A stretch of DNA of 64,000 nucleotides from Ga0077527 sp038316355 (lineage in GTDB: Bacteria; Pseudomonadota; Gammaproteobacteria; Burkholderiales; SG8-41), in NCBI GenBank assembly GCA_038316355.1, contig JBBQAO010000013.1, forward strand, positions 1-64,000. The letters are read 5' to 3'. Below are positions 31,923-40,417 of this stretch, piece after piece (the stretch's first letter is position 1; the number at the start of each line of letters is the position of its first letter). A program made the position numbers and the translations under genes. The notes under the pieces were generated by a model. That model saw nothing but the letters and a program-made list of their open reading frames with translations. It had not been told where the DNA came from and did not search any database.

Positions 31923-33770
31923 TCAGTCTGCAGCCTGCCAGTGTTCCAGGATCAGTTGCAGCGTCGCCGCGCCATTGTAATGGTTTGCGGACAGCCGGTA
32001 GGTCGCGGTGATGTGGTCAGGCAGCGGGTCGGCATGACCGAACAGCATGGCATCGAGTTGCTGGCCGCCGCGGCGCAGTCGCAGTTTCAGATGGCGCTCG
32101 CCGACGATGCGTTGTGCGGCGACTTCAAAGCGGTCGTAAAAACGCGGTTCCGGGAAACCCTGGCCCCATACGGCATCCACCATCGTGGTTGCGTTGGCCA
32201 GCGTCATTTCTTCCGGCGGCAGGGAGCCATCGGTGACCCATTCGCGTTCGAGGTCGGCGGGGGTCAGCAGTTCTGCGGCGACAGACTCGAAGGCGTCGCG
32301 GAAGGCGTTGAAGCCGTTTTCATGCAAGGTCAGGCCGGCGGCCGCGGCATGGCCGCCGAAACGGACAATGAGTTCCGGGTGCCGTTTCGAGATCAGGTCC
32401 AGCGCGTCGCGCAGATGCAGCGCTGTGATCGAGCGGCCCGAACCCTTGATCTCGCCATTGCCGGCAGCGGCGAAGACAAACGTCGGGCGATGAAAACGTT
32501 CGCGCAGGCGCGAGGCGAGGATGCCGATCACACCCTGGTGCCAGCCCGGTTCATAAAGGCTCAGCGTGTAACCGGGCTCCACGTTTTCCACGCTGGCCAG
32601 CGCGGATTCCTGCATGCCGGTTTCGACGTCGCGGCGTTTGCGGTTGAACTGATCGAGCTGGCGCGCGATTTCCGCAGCGCGGCCAGGGTCATCCGTGGTC
32701 AGGCACTCAATGCCGACCGACATGTCATCCATGCGCCCGGCAGCATTCAATCGCGGTCCGGCAACAAAGCCGAGATCGTAGGTGCCTGCGCGGCGGACTT
32801 CGCGTCCGGCGGCATTGAACAAGGCATTGATGCCCGGTTGCGCACGGCCGGCGCGGATGCGCTGCAGGCCCTGTTGCACCAGCAGCCGGTTGTTGTCGTC
32901 GAGTTTGACCACATCGGCGACGGTACCCAGTGCGACGAGGTCGAGCAGGGTGCCGAGATTGGGCTCCGTTCCCGTCTTCCGGCCGAAGGCCGGCGCGTGT
33001 CTCCCCTCGCCGTCCCTCACCCCCGACCCCTCTCCCGGGGGGGGCGGGGAGGCAAGTGCTTCCCTTCTCCCCTCGGGAGAAGGGGCGGGGATGAGGGATG
33101 GAGGAGCCGGGGGTGAGGGTGGGGTGTTCGCGGCATAAGCGCCGCGTTTGCGGAATTCCGCGCGCAAGGCGAGCATCAGATAAAACATCACGCCGACACC
33201 GGCGAGGTTTTTGCTGGGGAATGTGCAGTCCGGCTGATTGGGATTGATGATGCACCAGGCATCGGGGAGGCGGTCGCCGGGCAGATGGTGGTCGGTGACC
33301 AGTACTTTCATGCCGAGGCGGTTGGCTTCGGCGACGCCGTCAATGCTGGCAATGCCGTTGTCGACGGTGATCAGCACATCGGGGTTTTTTTGGGCTGCGG
33401 CAAGCTGCACGATCTCCGGCGTCAGGCCGTAACCGTATTCAAAGCGGTTGGGTACCAGGTAATCGACATTGGCACCGAACTGGCGCAGCGCGCGCAGGCC
33501 GACCGCACAGGCGGTGGCGCCGTCGGCATCGTAGTCGGCGACGATCAGCAGTTTTTTGCCTTCGGTGATGGCATCGGCGAGCAATGCCGCCATGGTGTCG
33601 ACGTTGCGCAGCCGGTTCAGCGGTATCAGTCGCGACAGGTCAGGTGCCAGTTGCTCACTGTGGCTGATGCCGCGCGCAGCGTAAATACGCGCCATGAACG
33701 GCGGAATGCCTTCTGCGACCAGTATCTCGACCGCGGCAACATTGACGGTACGGGTGACGACGCCGCTCAT
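31923..33770 (-). CDS. recJ: Single-stranded-DNA-specific exonuclease RecJ
   Basis: It degrades ssDNA 5' to 3' in recombination and mismatch repair. The start at ATG 33770 overlaps the previous gene's stop (ATGA) and gives 615 residues. DHH-family motifs are present: LLIVADYDADGATACAVGL, VLITVDNGIASIDG, VTDHHLPGD, LVALGTVADVV, and FGGHAAAAGLTL in the DHHA1 part. The last third is the OB-like domain (LRRGGQQLDAMLFG). Between residues of about 210 and 262 a Pro/Gly/Arg-rich stretch (TPPSPPAPPSLIPAPSPEGR and onward) interrupts a conserved region; it is encoded by a dispersed repeat. Confidence 0.95.
   Translation of the reverse strand: MSGVVTRTVNVAAVEILVAEGIPPFMARIYAARGISHSEQLAPDLSRLIPLNRLRNVDTMAALLADAITEGKKLLIVADYDADGATACAVGLRALRQFGANVDYLVPNRFEYGYGLTPEIVQLAAAQKNPDVLITVDNGIASIDGVAEANRLGMKVLVTDHHLPGDRLPDAWCIINPNQPDCTFPSKNLAGVGVMFYLMLALRAEFRKRGAYAANTPPSPPAPPSLIPAPSPEGRREALASPPPPGEGSGVRDGEGRHAPAFGRKTGTEPNLGTLLDLVALGTVADVVKLDDNNRLLVQQGLQRIRAGRAQPGINALFNAAGREVRRAGTYDLGFVAGPRLNAAGRMDDMSVGIECLTTDDPGRAAEIARQLDQFNRKRRDVETGMQESALASVENVEPGYTLSLYEPGWHQGVIGILASRLRERFHRPTFVFAAAGNGEIKGSGRSITALHLRDALDLISKRHPELIVRFGGHAAAAGLTLHENGFNAFRDAFESVAAELLTPADLEREWVTDGSLPPEEMTLANATTMVDAVWGQGFPEPRFYDRFEVAAQRIVGERHLKLRLRRGGQQLDAMLFGHADPLPDHITATYRLSANHYNGAATLQLILEHWQAAD
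32985..33135. repeat. CCCTCACCCC-type repeat inserted in frame in recJ
   Basis: About 150 bases rich in CCCTCACCCCCGACCCCTCT, then CTCCCCTCGGGAGAAGGGG, resemble the palindromic repeat at 31849-31888. They add roughly 50 codons to recJ without breaking the frame. RecJ proteins normally pass directly from AEFRKRGA-like sequence to PNLGTLLDLVALGTVADVV at this point. Confidence 0.7.
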
Positions 33771-34798
33771 GCGCCTGCGGCGGTGATTGCAGTCCAGGCC
33801 AGCGGGCGCCGCCAGAATTTCAGGGTGTCTGCCGGGTGCAGCTTGCAGCGCAGACAGCCATCGGGGCCGCCGGCGACGATCACCAGCTCTTTCAGCGGGC
33901 CGGACAGCGCGCCCCACAGAGCGCCGAACCACATTTCTTCAAGGTTGTTGACGGCCTTGAGCCAGGCGTCGGGGCCGCCATAACGCGCGGCCTGATGAGC
34001 GCGGTCCAGCGTGATCAGGTGGCGGCCATCGGGTTTCGGGCGGGTGCCGAACCATAACGCGGCACTGGCCGGCGCCGGATGGGCATTCGCGCCGCTTTGT
34101 ACGGCCAGTGCCGTGGCCAGCGCTTCATCACTCCAGATTTCCGAGAAGTGGCGTCCCGGCACTGCCGGTTTGCGACCGCCGCCCCACAGCAGCAGGCTGT
34201 TGACCACGGGCTGACCGCGGGCTTCGCGCGCCTGGTTTACCGGGTGTTCGTGCAACACCATCTGCGCTTCAGTCAGCACGCGATGCCAGTGGCTGGCGCG
34301 CGATCCGGCCAGCGGCGGCATGGCCCGGCCTGCCGTTGCACCCAGAGTCGATGTGGTGATGCCGGTCAATTCGGTTTGGCGGATATACCAGCGTGTCGGA
34401 TGCGGCGCGACCACTGACATGCCGTCGGCGCTGAAATGGGCATTCAGCGCGGCGACCAGTGCCGCGGTTTCTTCGTCATTCAAGGTCAGCGCCGGCGCGG
34501 CCAGCACCCGTGTGCCATTGCGCTGCAATTGCAGGTACACCGGGTCAGCGCGCAACCAGCAGTCGTTGCCGATGTCGATGCCGTCAACAGCGGCAGTCAG
34601 TGGCGCAACCGGCCAGTCTTCGCGTTGCTCGACCTCGAAGGCCTGGCACAACCAGATTTCGCTGTCGATCGCCGGAAAGCGCTGCAGTTCGCCACGGCCG
34701 AATATGCGCCGCAGCACGGGCGCAGTGTTGGCATCGGCAATCGCAGATTCCGCCCCGCTCGGTGGCAACAGGTCGGGTATGAACAGGGTCAGATGCAC
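33767..34798 (-). CDS. RpfE-type / phosphoglycerate-mutase-like conserved protein
   Basis: A 343-residue protein of the betaproteobacterial group usually annotated as regulatory protein RpfE or phosphoglycerate-mutase-like. Recognisable segments are LTLFIPDLLPP at the start, a central PHPTRWYIRQTE, MVLHEHPVNQAREARGQPVVNSLLLWGGG, and a C-terminal LHPADTLKFWRRP. No complete alkaline-phosphatase metal site is evident, so mutase activity is doubtful. Its stop overlaps the recJ start as ATGA, and pairing with recJ is characteristic of the group. The function is not known. Confidence 0.7.
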   Translation of the reverse strand: MHLTLFIPDLLPPSGAESAIADANTAPVLRRIFGRGELQRFPAIDSEIWLCQAFEVEQREDWPVAPLTAAVDGIDIGNDCWLRADPVYLQLQRNGTRVLAAPALTLNDEETAALVAALNAHFSADGMSVVAPHPTRWYIRQTELTGITTSTLGATAGRAMPPLAGSRASHWHRVLTEAQMVLHEHPVNQAREARGQPVVNSLLLWGGGRKPAVPGRHFSEIWSDEALATALAVQSGANAHPAPASAALWFGTRPKPDGRHLITLDRAHQAARYGGPDAWLKAVNNLEEMWFGALWGALSGPLKELVIVAGGPDGCLRCKLHPADTLKFWRRPLAWTAITAAGA

Positions 34799-34957
34799 GG
34801 GATGAGATGGGCGGAATGAAATACGCGGTCTTCAGAAAAGTTCACCGCGAATGTGGGTGCTGCGGCGTGAGGCGAGTCTAGCATGCGTACGCCGCCGGAA
34901 GACGGACCGGAGCCGGGCATTTATGGCAAACTGCGTTTTTGCTTTTTGCGGTTTCCC

Positions 34958-36202
34958 GTGAATTCCTTTCCCCTGTTTGTCGGTCTGCGTTACACCCGCT
35001 CGCGGCAGCGCACGAAATTCATTTCGGTGATTTCGCTGATCTCAGTCGTTGGCATCGCGCTGGGCATGACGGTGCTGATCACCGTGCTGTCGGTGTTCAA
35101 CGGTTTTCAGCGCGAGGTGCGCACGCGAATGCTGAGCGCGGTGGCCCATGTGCAGATCACCGGGCTTGGTGAGGCGTTAAAGGATTGGCAGGCCGTGGCC
35201 GACATCGCGGCAAAAAATCCGCATGTGGTCGCCACCGCACCCTATGTGTCGGCGCAGGGTTTGCTGACCAACGGCGGCAGCGTGCGCGGCGCGCTGCTGC
35301 GCGGCATCGACCCGGCAGCCGAGGAGCGGGTCAGCGAAATCGGCAAACATATGCGCTCCGGCACGCTGGAGTCCCTGCGCGACGGCGAATACAACGCGGT
35401 GCTGGGCGCGCCGCTGGCGCGTGCGCTGGGATTGACGCTCGGCGACAAGGTGGTGCTGGTGGCGCCGCAGGGGCAGGTGACGCCGGCGGGCATCATGCCG
35501 CGGATGCGCCAGTTCACGCTGACCGGCACCTTTGAAGTCGGGCATTACGAAATCGACTCCAGCCTCGCGGTGGTGCATATCAGGGACGCGCAACGCTTGT
35601 ACCGCATGGATGATCAGGTGTCGGGCGTCAGGCTCAAACTTGATGACCTGTTCCTCGCGCGACAAGTGGCCCGCGAACTGCTGAAGGTGCTGCCGCCCGA
35701 AGTCTCGGTCAGCGACTGGTCGAATTTCAACGCGACGTACTTCCGTGCTGTCGAACTCGAAAAACGCATGATGTCGCTGCTGCTGTTTTTCATCATCGCC
35801 ATCGCTGCCTTCAACATGGTGGCGAGTTTGTACATGATGGTCAGGGAAAAACAGGCCGACATCGCGATCCTGCGTACCATGGGCGCCTCACCCGGTGAAG
35901 TGATGCGTATCTTCATGGTGCAGGGCACGCTGATCGGCGTCATCGGCGTCGGTTGCGGCATCGTGTTCGGCATCCTCGGCGCGCTGAACGTCGACAGCAT
36001 TATCGGCTTGATCGAGTATGTCTTTCACGTCAAGTTCATGCCGCAGGATGTCTATCAGATCGCCGATCTGCCGTCGGAACTGCAATCGGGGGATGTGGTG
36101 ATGACCGCGGTTGTGGCGTTTGTGCTGTCGGTGCTGGCGACCATCTATCCCAGTCTGCGTGCGGCGAAAGTCAATCCGGCGGAGGCGCTGCGTTATGAGT
36201 AA
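34958..36202 (+). CDS. lolC: Lipoprotein-releasing ABC transporter permease (LolC/E)
   Basis: It is part of LolCDE, which extracts lipoproteins from the inner membrane for transfer to LolA. I favour GTG 34958 (NSFPLFVGLRYTRSRQRTKF), where family homology begins, giving 414 residues; the frame is open back to 34883. Topology is one N-terminal helix (ISVVGIALGMTVLITVLSVF), a large periplasmic domain (MacB-PCD type), then three C-terminal helices (LLLFFIIAIAAFNMVASLYM, IGVIGVGCGIVFGILGALNV, VVMTAVVAFVLSVLATIYPS). lolD follows after a repeat-containing 107 bp gap. Only one LolC/E-type gene is present in the window. Confidence 0.93.
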   Translation: MNSFPLFVGLRYTRSRQRTKFISVISLISVVGIALGMTVLITVLSVFNGFQREVRTRMLSAVAHVQITGLGEALKDWQAVADIAAKNPHVVATAPYVSAQGLLTNGGSVRGALLRGIDPAAEERVSEIGKHMRSGTLESLRDGEYNAVLGAPLARALGLTLGDKVVLVAPQGQVTPAGIMPRMRQFTLTGTFEVGHYEIDSSLAVVHIRDAQRLYRMDDQVSGVRLKLDDLFLARQVARELLKVLPPEVSVSDWSNFNATYFRAVELEKRMMSLLLFFIIAIAAFNMVASLYMMVREKQADIAILRTMGASPGEVMRIFMVQGTLIGVIGVGCGIVFGILGALNVDSIIGLIEYVFHVKFMPQDVYQIADLPSELQSGDVVMTAVVAFVLSVLATIYPSLRAAKVNPAEALRYE

Positions 36203-36234
36203 TGCCTCAGTGCGACATCTGAAAATAATATCCC

Positions 36235-36289
36235 CGTTCGTGCTGAGCCCATCTAAGCCTGGCGCCCTTCGACAGGCTCAGGGCGAACG
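36235..36289. repeat. Dispersed palindromic repeat (CGTTCG...CGAACG), copy 1
   Basis: CGTTCGTGCTGAGCC and GGCTCAGGGCGAACG face each other, with CTTCGACAGGCTCAG inside. A longer version lies at 51427-51506. This repeat type, with CTTCGACARGCTCAG, is widespread in proteobacterial intergenic DNA. Confidence 0.8.
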
Positions 36290-36309
36290 CAATTTGTTGG
36301 TTTCCGCTG

Positions 36310-37020
36310 ATGAATAACCCAACAACCAACACCCCGGGGATTTCCTGCCGCGGCCTGCGCAAGGCGTACCGCGAAGGGGTGGATGCGGTGCCGGTGCTGC
36401 TGGGCATAGACCTCGATGTGATGCCGGGCGAACGCATCGCCATCATCGGTGCTTCCGGTTCCGGCAAAAGCACGCTGCTGCATCTGCTCGGCGGGCTGGA
36501 TGCGCCGAGTGCGGGCGAAGTGCGCATCCTCGGTGAACTGCTGTCGGGGCAGAGCGAAAAGCAGCGCGGCAGGGTGCGCAACCACGCGCTGGGTTTTGTT
36601 TACCAGTTTCATCACCTGTTGCCGGAATTCACCGCCGAAGAAAACGTCGCGATGCCGCTGATCATCCGGCGCGAACCGCGTGCTGCGGCATTGGCTGCTG
36701 CGAAAGCGATGCTGGTAGCGGTGGGCATGGGGCATCGGCTGACGCACACGCCCGGCGAACTGTCGGGCGGCGAACGCCAGCGGGCGGCATTGGCGCGGGC
36801 ACTGGTGACCAAACCGGCCTGTGTGCTGGCCGATGAACCCACGGGCAATCTCGACCGCCGTACCGCGGAAACGGTGTTCGACCTGATGCTGCAACTGAAC
36901 CGTGACCTGCACACGAGTTTTGTCATCGTCACCCACGATCCACGCATGGCCGAAAGCGCCGACCGCATACTCGAGCTCGAAGACGGAAGTCTGAGACCGT
37001 TTACGCGCGCACGCGCGTGA
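36310..37020 (+). CDS. lolD: Lipoprotein-releasing ABC transporter ATPase
   Basis: This is the ATP-hydrolysing subunit of LolCDE at the inner membrane. Of 236 residues, the Walker A is GASGSGKST, the Q-loop YQFHHLLPEFTAEENVAMPL, the signature LSGGERQRAALARAL, Walker B VLADEPTGNLD, and the switch His VTHD. The ATG at 36310 has a modest GTTTCCG context upstream. The last 20 bases overlap the 3' end of a convergent gene. Confidence 0.95.
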   Translation: MNNPTTNTPGISCRGLRKAYREGVDAVPVLLGIDLDVMPGERIAIIGASGSGKSTLLHLLGGLDAPSAGEVRILGELLSGQSEKQRGRVRNHALGFVYQFHHLLPEFTAEENVAMPLIIRREPRAAALAAAKAMLVAVGMGHRLTHTPGELSGGERQRAALARALVTKPACVLADEPTGNLDRRTAETVFDLMLQLNRDLHTSFVIVTHDPRMAESADRILELEDGSLRPFTRARA

Positions 37021-37357
37021 CGACCTGCATGATCCCGGCGTGCACCACGTCGCGGTAAAGGCTTTCGTCTTCCATCATCTGGTGCATCAGGAAACGCGGT
37101 GCGCCACGCTTGATCAGTCGCGGCACGATGATGCCCAGCGCAATCACTGCAAATCCCGTCCAGAGCCTTCCCGTTAGGGCGAGCCCCACGCCGATGCCCA
37201 GCACCGGCATCATGAACAACGGCAGCAGCAAACGTGCGCTGATGAAACGCGCGGCGCCCTTGGGGTCGAAGGTGACGGTGATCGAGTCGTTATGAAACGC
37301 CGCTACGAAATCATGATGCGAGAGTGATAGCGCCGGTGCTGCGGAAGCGGTGTCCAT
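37001..37357 (-). CDS. Hypothetical two-span membrane protein (118 aa)
   Basis: The product has a soluble N-terminal 35 residues (HDFVAAFHNDSITVTFDPKG), two adjacent hydrophobic segments (LLLPLFMMPVLGIGVGLALT, GFAVIALGIIVPRLI), and a C-terminal helix with MMEDESLYRDVVHAGIMQVV. I do not recognise the family. It converges on lolD, overlapping its last 20 bases, and one of the recurrent AT-rich motifs lies immediately upstream of its start (37367-37390). Confidence 0.6.
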   Translation of the reverse strand: MDTASAAPALSLSHHDFVAAFHNDSITVTFDPKGAARFISARLLLPLFMMPVLGIGVGLALTGRLWTGFAVIALGIIVPRLIKRGAPRFLMHQMMEDESLYRDVVHAGIMQVVTRVRA

Positions 37358-37586
37358 GGGTTAAATCATAAGTTATTGATTTTATTGATATTTTTAATGG
37401 AATGCTTTTGAGTCCCACCCCCTGCTTCGCTGCTCTGCTTCAAGTGTTCCCTTGATCCCAATCTTCTACCTGAGGGGGAAGGAGATTCCCGAGAAATTCC
37501 CGCCCCTTCAAGGGCAAGGGCACAGTTGAAACGGAGCAGAGGGTTAGGGAGGGGATGGGTTCGAGGAAAGTTTTTATCACGCGCAT

Positions 37587-38207
37587 TCAATATTCCACCG
37601 GCACCGGATCCAGGCTGCGCCACAGATACCAGGTGGCGACCGAGCGCCACGGTGTCCACAGCTTGCTCAGTGCCGCGATGCGCCGGTCCGACAAAGGTTT
37701 GCCTTTATTGTAGTGGAGGTTCAGCGCGCGTCGTACGCCGAGGTCACCCAGCGGAAACACATCGGGCCGTGTCAGATAAAAAATCAGGAACATCTCCGCG
37801 GTCCAGCGGCCGATGCCTTTGACCTGTGTCAGATCGGTGATCAGCGTTTCATCATCCATATCGTGCCAGCGTTCAACCACGATGACGCCACTGGCGAAAC
37901 GATCGGACAGGTCGCAGAGGTATTTTACTTTTTGGCCTGACAGCCCGCAGCCGCGCAACTGTGCTTCGGATAATTTGAGTACGCGTTTCGGTTGCATGTC
38001 GCCTGCCGCCGCAGCGAACCGGTCCCACACGCTCTGCGCGGCCCTCACCGAAATCTGCTGGCCGACGATGGACCGCGCCAGGGTCTGGAAGGCATCGCCG
38101 CGGCTGGCCAGCGTCAGCCCCTTGTAACGCGTGATCAATGCGCCGAGGACCGGATCGGCTGCGCTGAGCTGGCGTTTGGCACGGGTCCAGTAGGCAGGGG
38201 CTGTCAT
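37587..38207 (-). CDS. AlkA-like DNA-3-methyladenine glycosylase (HhH-GPD)
   Basis: It excises alkylated bases in base-excision repair. From ATG 38207 (MTAPAYWTRAKRQL) the protein has 206 residues, overlapping the previous gene as ATGA. Features: LARSIVGQQISVRAAQSVWD, the helix-hairpin-helix with catalytic Asp region (LTQVKGIGRWTAEMFLIFYL, then TRPDVFPLGDLGVRRAL). The short form lacks the N-terminal domain of E. coli AlkA, as is usual for the DNA-3-methyladenine glycosylase 2 subgroup. About 230 bp of GC-rich repeat-like DNA with no gene separates it from the 118-residue gene. Confidence 0.92.
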   Translation of the reverse strand: MTAPAYWTRAKRQLSAADPVLGALITRYKGLTLASRGDAFQTLARSIVGQQISVRAAQSVWDRFAAAAGDMQPKRVLKLSEAQLRGCGLSGQKVKYLCDLSDRFASGVIVVERWHDMDDETLITDLTQVKGIGRWTAEMFLIFYLTRPDVFPLGDLGVRRALNLHYNKGKPLSDRRIAALSKLWTPWRSVATWYLWRSLDPVPVEY

Positions 38208-38761
38208 GAAATTCTGCGTCTGCGTTGGTCTTTGCGGCAGCGCCACGCCCATTGCACATGCAGGCGCCATGCGCTGTCAACCACGACATAACCGATGGCT
38301 GCGAGCAGCAGCGCCAGCAGGGGCAGGCCCACCGCCAGCGGTTTGCCCAGCGACAGCATCCAGTCGAACATCGCGGGCATCCAGCTGGTCAGCGTGTGGC
38401 CCGACATGCTGAAGGTTGCCGGCAGATGATCACCTGCATCTTGAAAGGTGACCAGCGAGCCCAGACGATAGGCGAGGTAATACAGCGGCACAATGGTCAG
38501 CGGGTTGGTATAAAACGTGGCCAGCGCCGCCACCGGCAGGTTGACGCGAAACAGAATGGACAGTCCGACGCCGGTGATTATCTGCAGCGGTCCGGGAATC
38601 AGCCCGGCAAAAAGCCCGATCGCCAAGCCCCCGGCGACCGAACGCCGGTGCAGATGCCACAGGTTGTGATGTTTGAGCCACGGCCCGGTCCACGCGATCC
38701 AGCGGTTGCCGGTGATCGACTGGTGGGTGGGCAGGTATTTGCGGAAGTATTTACGGGGCAT
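38204..38761 (-). CDS. DUF2062 membrane protein
   Basis: A 185-residue protein with the DUF2062 core: LWHLHRRSVAGGLAIGLFAG, LIPGPLQIITGVGLSILFRV, NLPVAALATFYTNPLTIVPL and YYLAYRLG. A further C-terminal helix precedes a basic tail (WRCRKDQRRRR). Its function is unknown; it may be a small inner-membrane channel-like protein. Its end overlaps the glycosylase start, so the two are probably co-translated, although the functional link is obscure. Confidence 0.88.
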   Translation of the reverse strand: MPRKYFRKYLPTHQSITGNRWIAWTGPWLKHHNLWHLHRRSVAGGLAIGLFAGLIPGPLQIITGVGLSILFRVNLPVAALATFYTNPLTIVPLYYLAYRLGSLVTFQDAGDHLPATFSMSGHTLTSWMPAMFDWMLSLGKPLAVGLPLLALLLAAIGYVVVDSAWRLHVQWAWRCRKDQRRRRIS

Positions 38762-38839
38762 TTGCCGGACGTTTGCTGTGGAGTGTTGACGCCGATTGTA
38801 GCGTTTGTCAGCGGTGGCGATGACGGTGCCGGTGCCGGG

Positions 38840-40156
38840 TCATGGCTTGGGCAGGTTTTTGCGGTGACGCCAAAAGCGGTCCATCATCGGCTTGACACTG
38901 GTGCCGTGAACGAGAATGGACAGCGTTACCACGATCAGCGTCAACTGGATGAGTTCCAGGGCCAGATTTTCGGGGAGACCGTGCTGAATGGCATACATCA
39001 GGTAATACAGCGATCCGATGCCGCGCACCCCGAACCAGCCCACCATGCCGCGGATCGGCCACGAAGTACGGGTGCCCAGCAGGCTGGCGAGGACGCTGAC
39101 GGGGCGCGCCACCATGAATAAAAACAGGGCCAGTCCCACCGCGCGCCAGCTCCACGAATCGATAAACATCGTCCCCCCGATCAGCAGGATCAGGATCATT
39201 TCCGAGAGCCGCTCCAGATGCTCCTTGAAGATCAGCGATCCTTCGCTGACGGACGGCGGGGGCTCGACATCGGGTTTTGCGCCCGATGCATCCTGGCCGA
39301 TGCTGCCGGTTTGCGGCCGTTCAGGAAGATCCGGACCGGCGCCGGCGAGTTTGACTTCGGTCTGGCGCAGCGCGACAGCCGCAAAAAATACCGCGAGAAA
39401 TCCCCACGCATTGACCATTACACTCAAACCGTAAACCACGCCGATCAGTCCGAGACCGAGAAAGTCGTCCATCAGCTTGTGGCCCGGCGACTCCCGGCGC
39501 AGTTTCCAGCCCAATCGGGCCAGTGCAGCGCCGGAAATGACGCCGATGGCGATGCCCGCCGCCGTGGCCCACAGCACATCGACCAGCGCCCAGCGCAGGC
39601 CGAATTCGCCAAGTTCATGCAATCCGAGCAATCCCAGGCCCAGCAGCACAAACGGAAAAGCGCTGCCGTCATTCATGCCGGCCTCGCAGGTCAGGGTAAA
39701 GCGGAGCTGGTCGCGGTCACCGGGGTGACGGATCTGGACATCGGTCGCCAGTACCGGATCGGTGGGCGCGAGGATTGCGCCCAGCAAAACACCGGCACCC
39801 AGCGGCAGGCCGAGCAGGTAATGGGCGAAGGCGGCGACCATGCCGACGCTGACCGTCATGGAGACCGTGGCCAGCAGGATCGGCGTACGCCAGCGCGCAA
39901 AGCTGACAGGTACGGGCATTTTGACGCCGGCGGAAAACAGCGAAATCAGCACGGCCACTTCGGTCAGCACCTCCAGCAGCGCCGATTGCTTGAGCGGATT
40001 GAAGTGAAATGCGTTGAGCACCGTGGGTCCGACCAGCAGTCCCACCGCCAGATAGATGATGGCCGGCGTGACCGGCAGGCGCTTGAGTAGCGAGGAGGTC
40101 AGGCCCCGGGCGAGCAACAGGCCGCCCACCAGCAAAAACCATTGTGCGTTAAGCAT
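38840..40156 (-). CDS. Cation:proton antiporter (CPA family)
   Basis: A 438-residue inner-membrane exchanger of Na+ or K+ for H+. It has 11 to 13 hydrophobic segments. The ion-binding region is GAILAPTDPVLATDVQIRHP followed by CEAGMNDGSAFPFVLLGLGL, where the Asp of ND is the expected transport residue. A hydrophilic loop (about residues 270-310, with RPQTGSIGQDASGAKPDVEP) separates the last helices. The end (WRHRKNLPKP) is short and basic, without an RCK domain. A 261 bp gap to comEC contains no recognisable gene or structure. Confidence 0.9.
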   Translation of the reverse strand: MLNAQWFLLVGGLLLARGLTSSLLKRLPVTPAIIYLAVGLLVGPTVLNAFHFNPLKQSALLEVLTEVAVLISLFSAGVKMPVPVSFARWRTPILLATVSMTVSVGMVAAFAHYLLGLPLGAGVLLGAILAPTDPVLATDVQIRHPGDRDQLRFTLTCEAGMNDGSAFPFVLLGLGLLGLHELGEFGLRWALVDVLWATAAGIAIGVISGAALARLGWKLRRESPGHKLMDDFLGLGLIGVVYGLSVMVNAWGFLAVFFAAVALRQTEVKLAGAGPDLPERPQTGSIGQDASGAKPDVEPPPSVSEGSLIFKEHLERLSEMILILLIGGTMFIDSWSWRAVGLALFLFMVARPVSVLASLLGTRTSWPIRGMVGWFGVRGIGSLYYLMYAIQHGLPENLALELIQLTLIVVTLSILVHGTSVKPMMDRFWRHRKNLPKP

Positions 40157-40417
40157 TGTTTGTTCCGATCACTTTATTTCCGGGTTGCCGCAACCGCGTG
40201 TCTGCCGGATTCTTGTCGTGTTTCCTGTGGTGTTGCGCAATCCGGCGACCGATTGTCAGAATGATTGCCGGGGTTGTCTGTTCGTTGCAGTACTCATGCC
40301 GGCAACCGGGTGGACAGGGGTATTTGCATCCAGAAACCCGCTGGCGGCTGTTCCGGCGATGGTTAATGGCGGCATGCTGCGTCAGCGGTACGGGCCGCAG
40401 CGCGTTAGAAATGCACT

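Noticed and set aside
33767..34798. Genuine cofactor-independent phosphoglycerate mutase
   Set aside because: The metal-binding motifs of that superfamily are not apparent, so only the family name is used.
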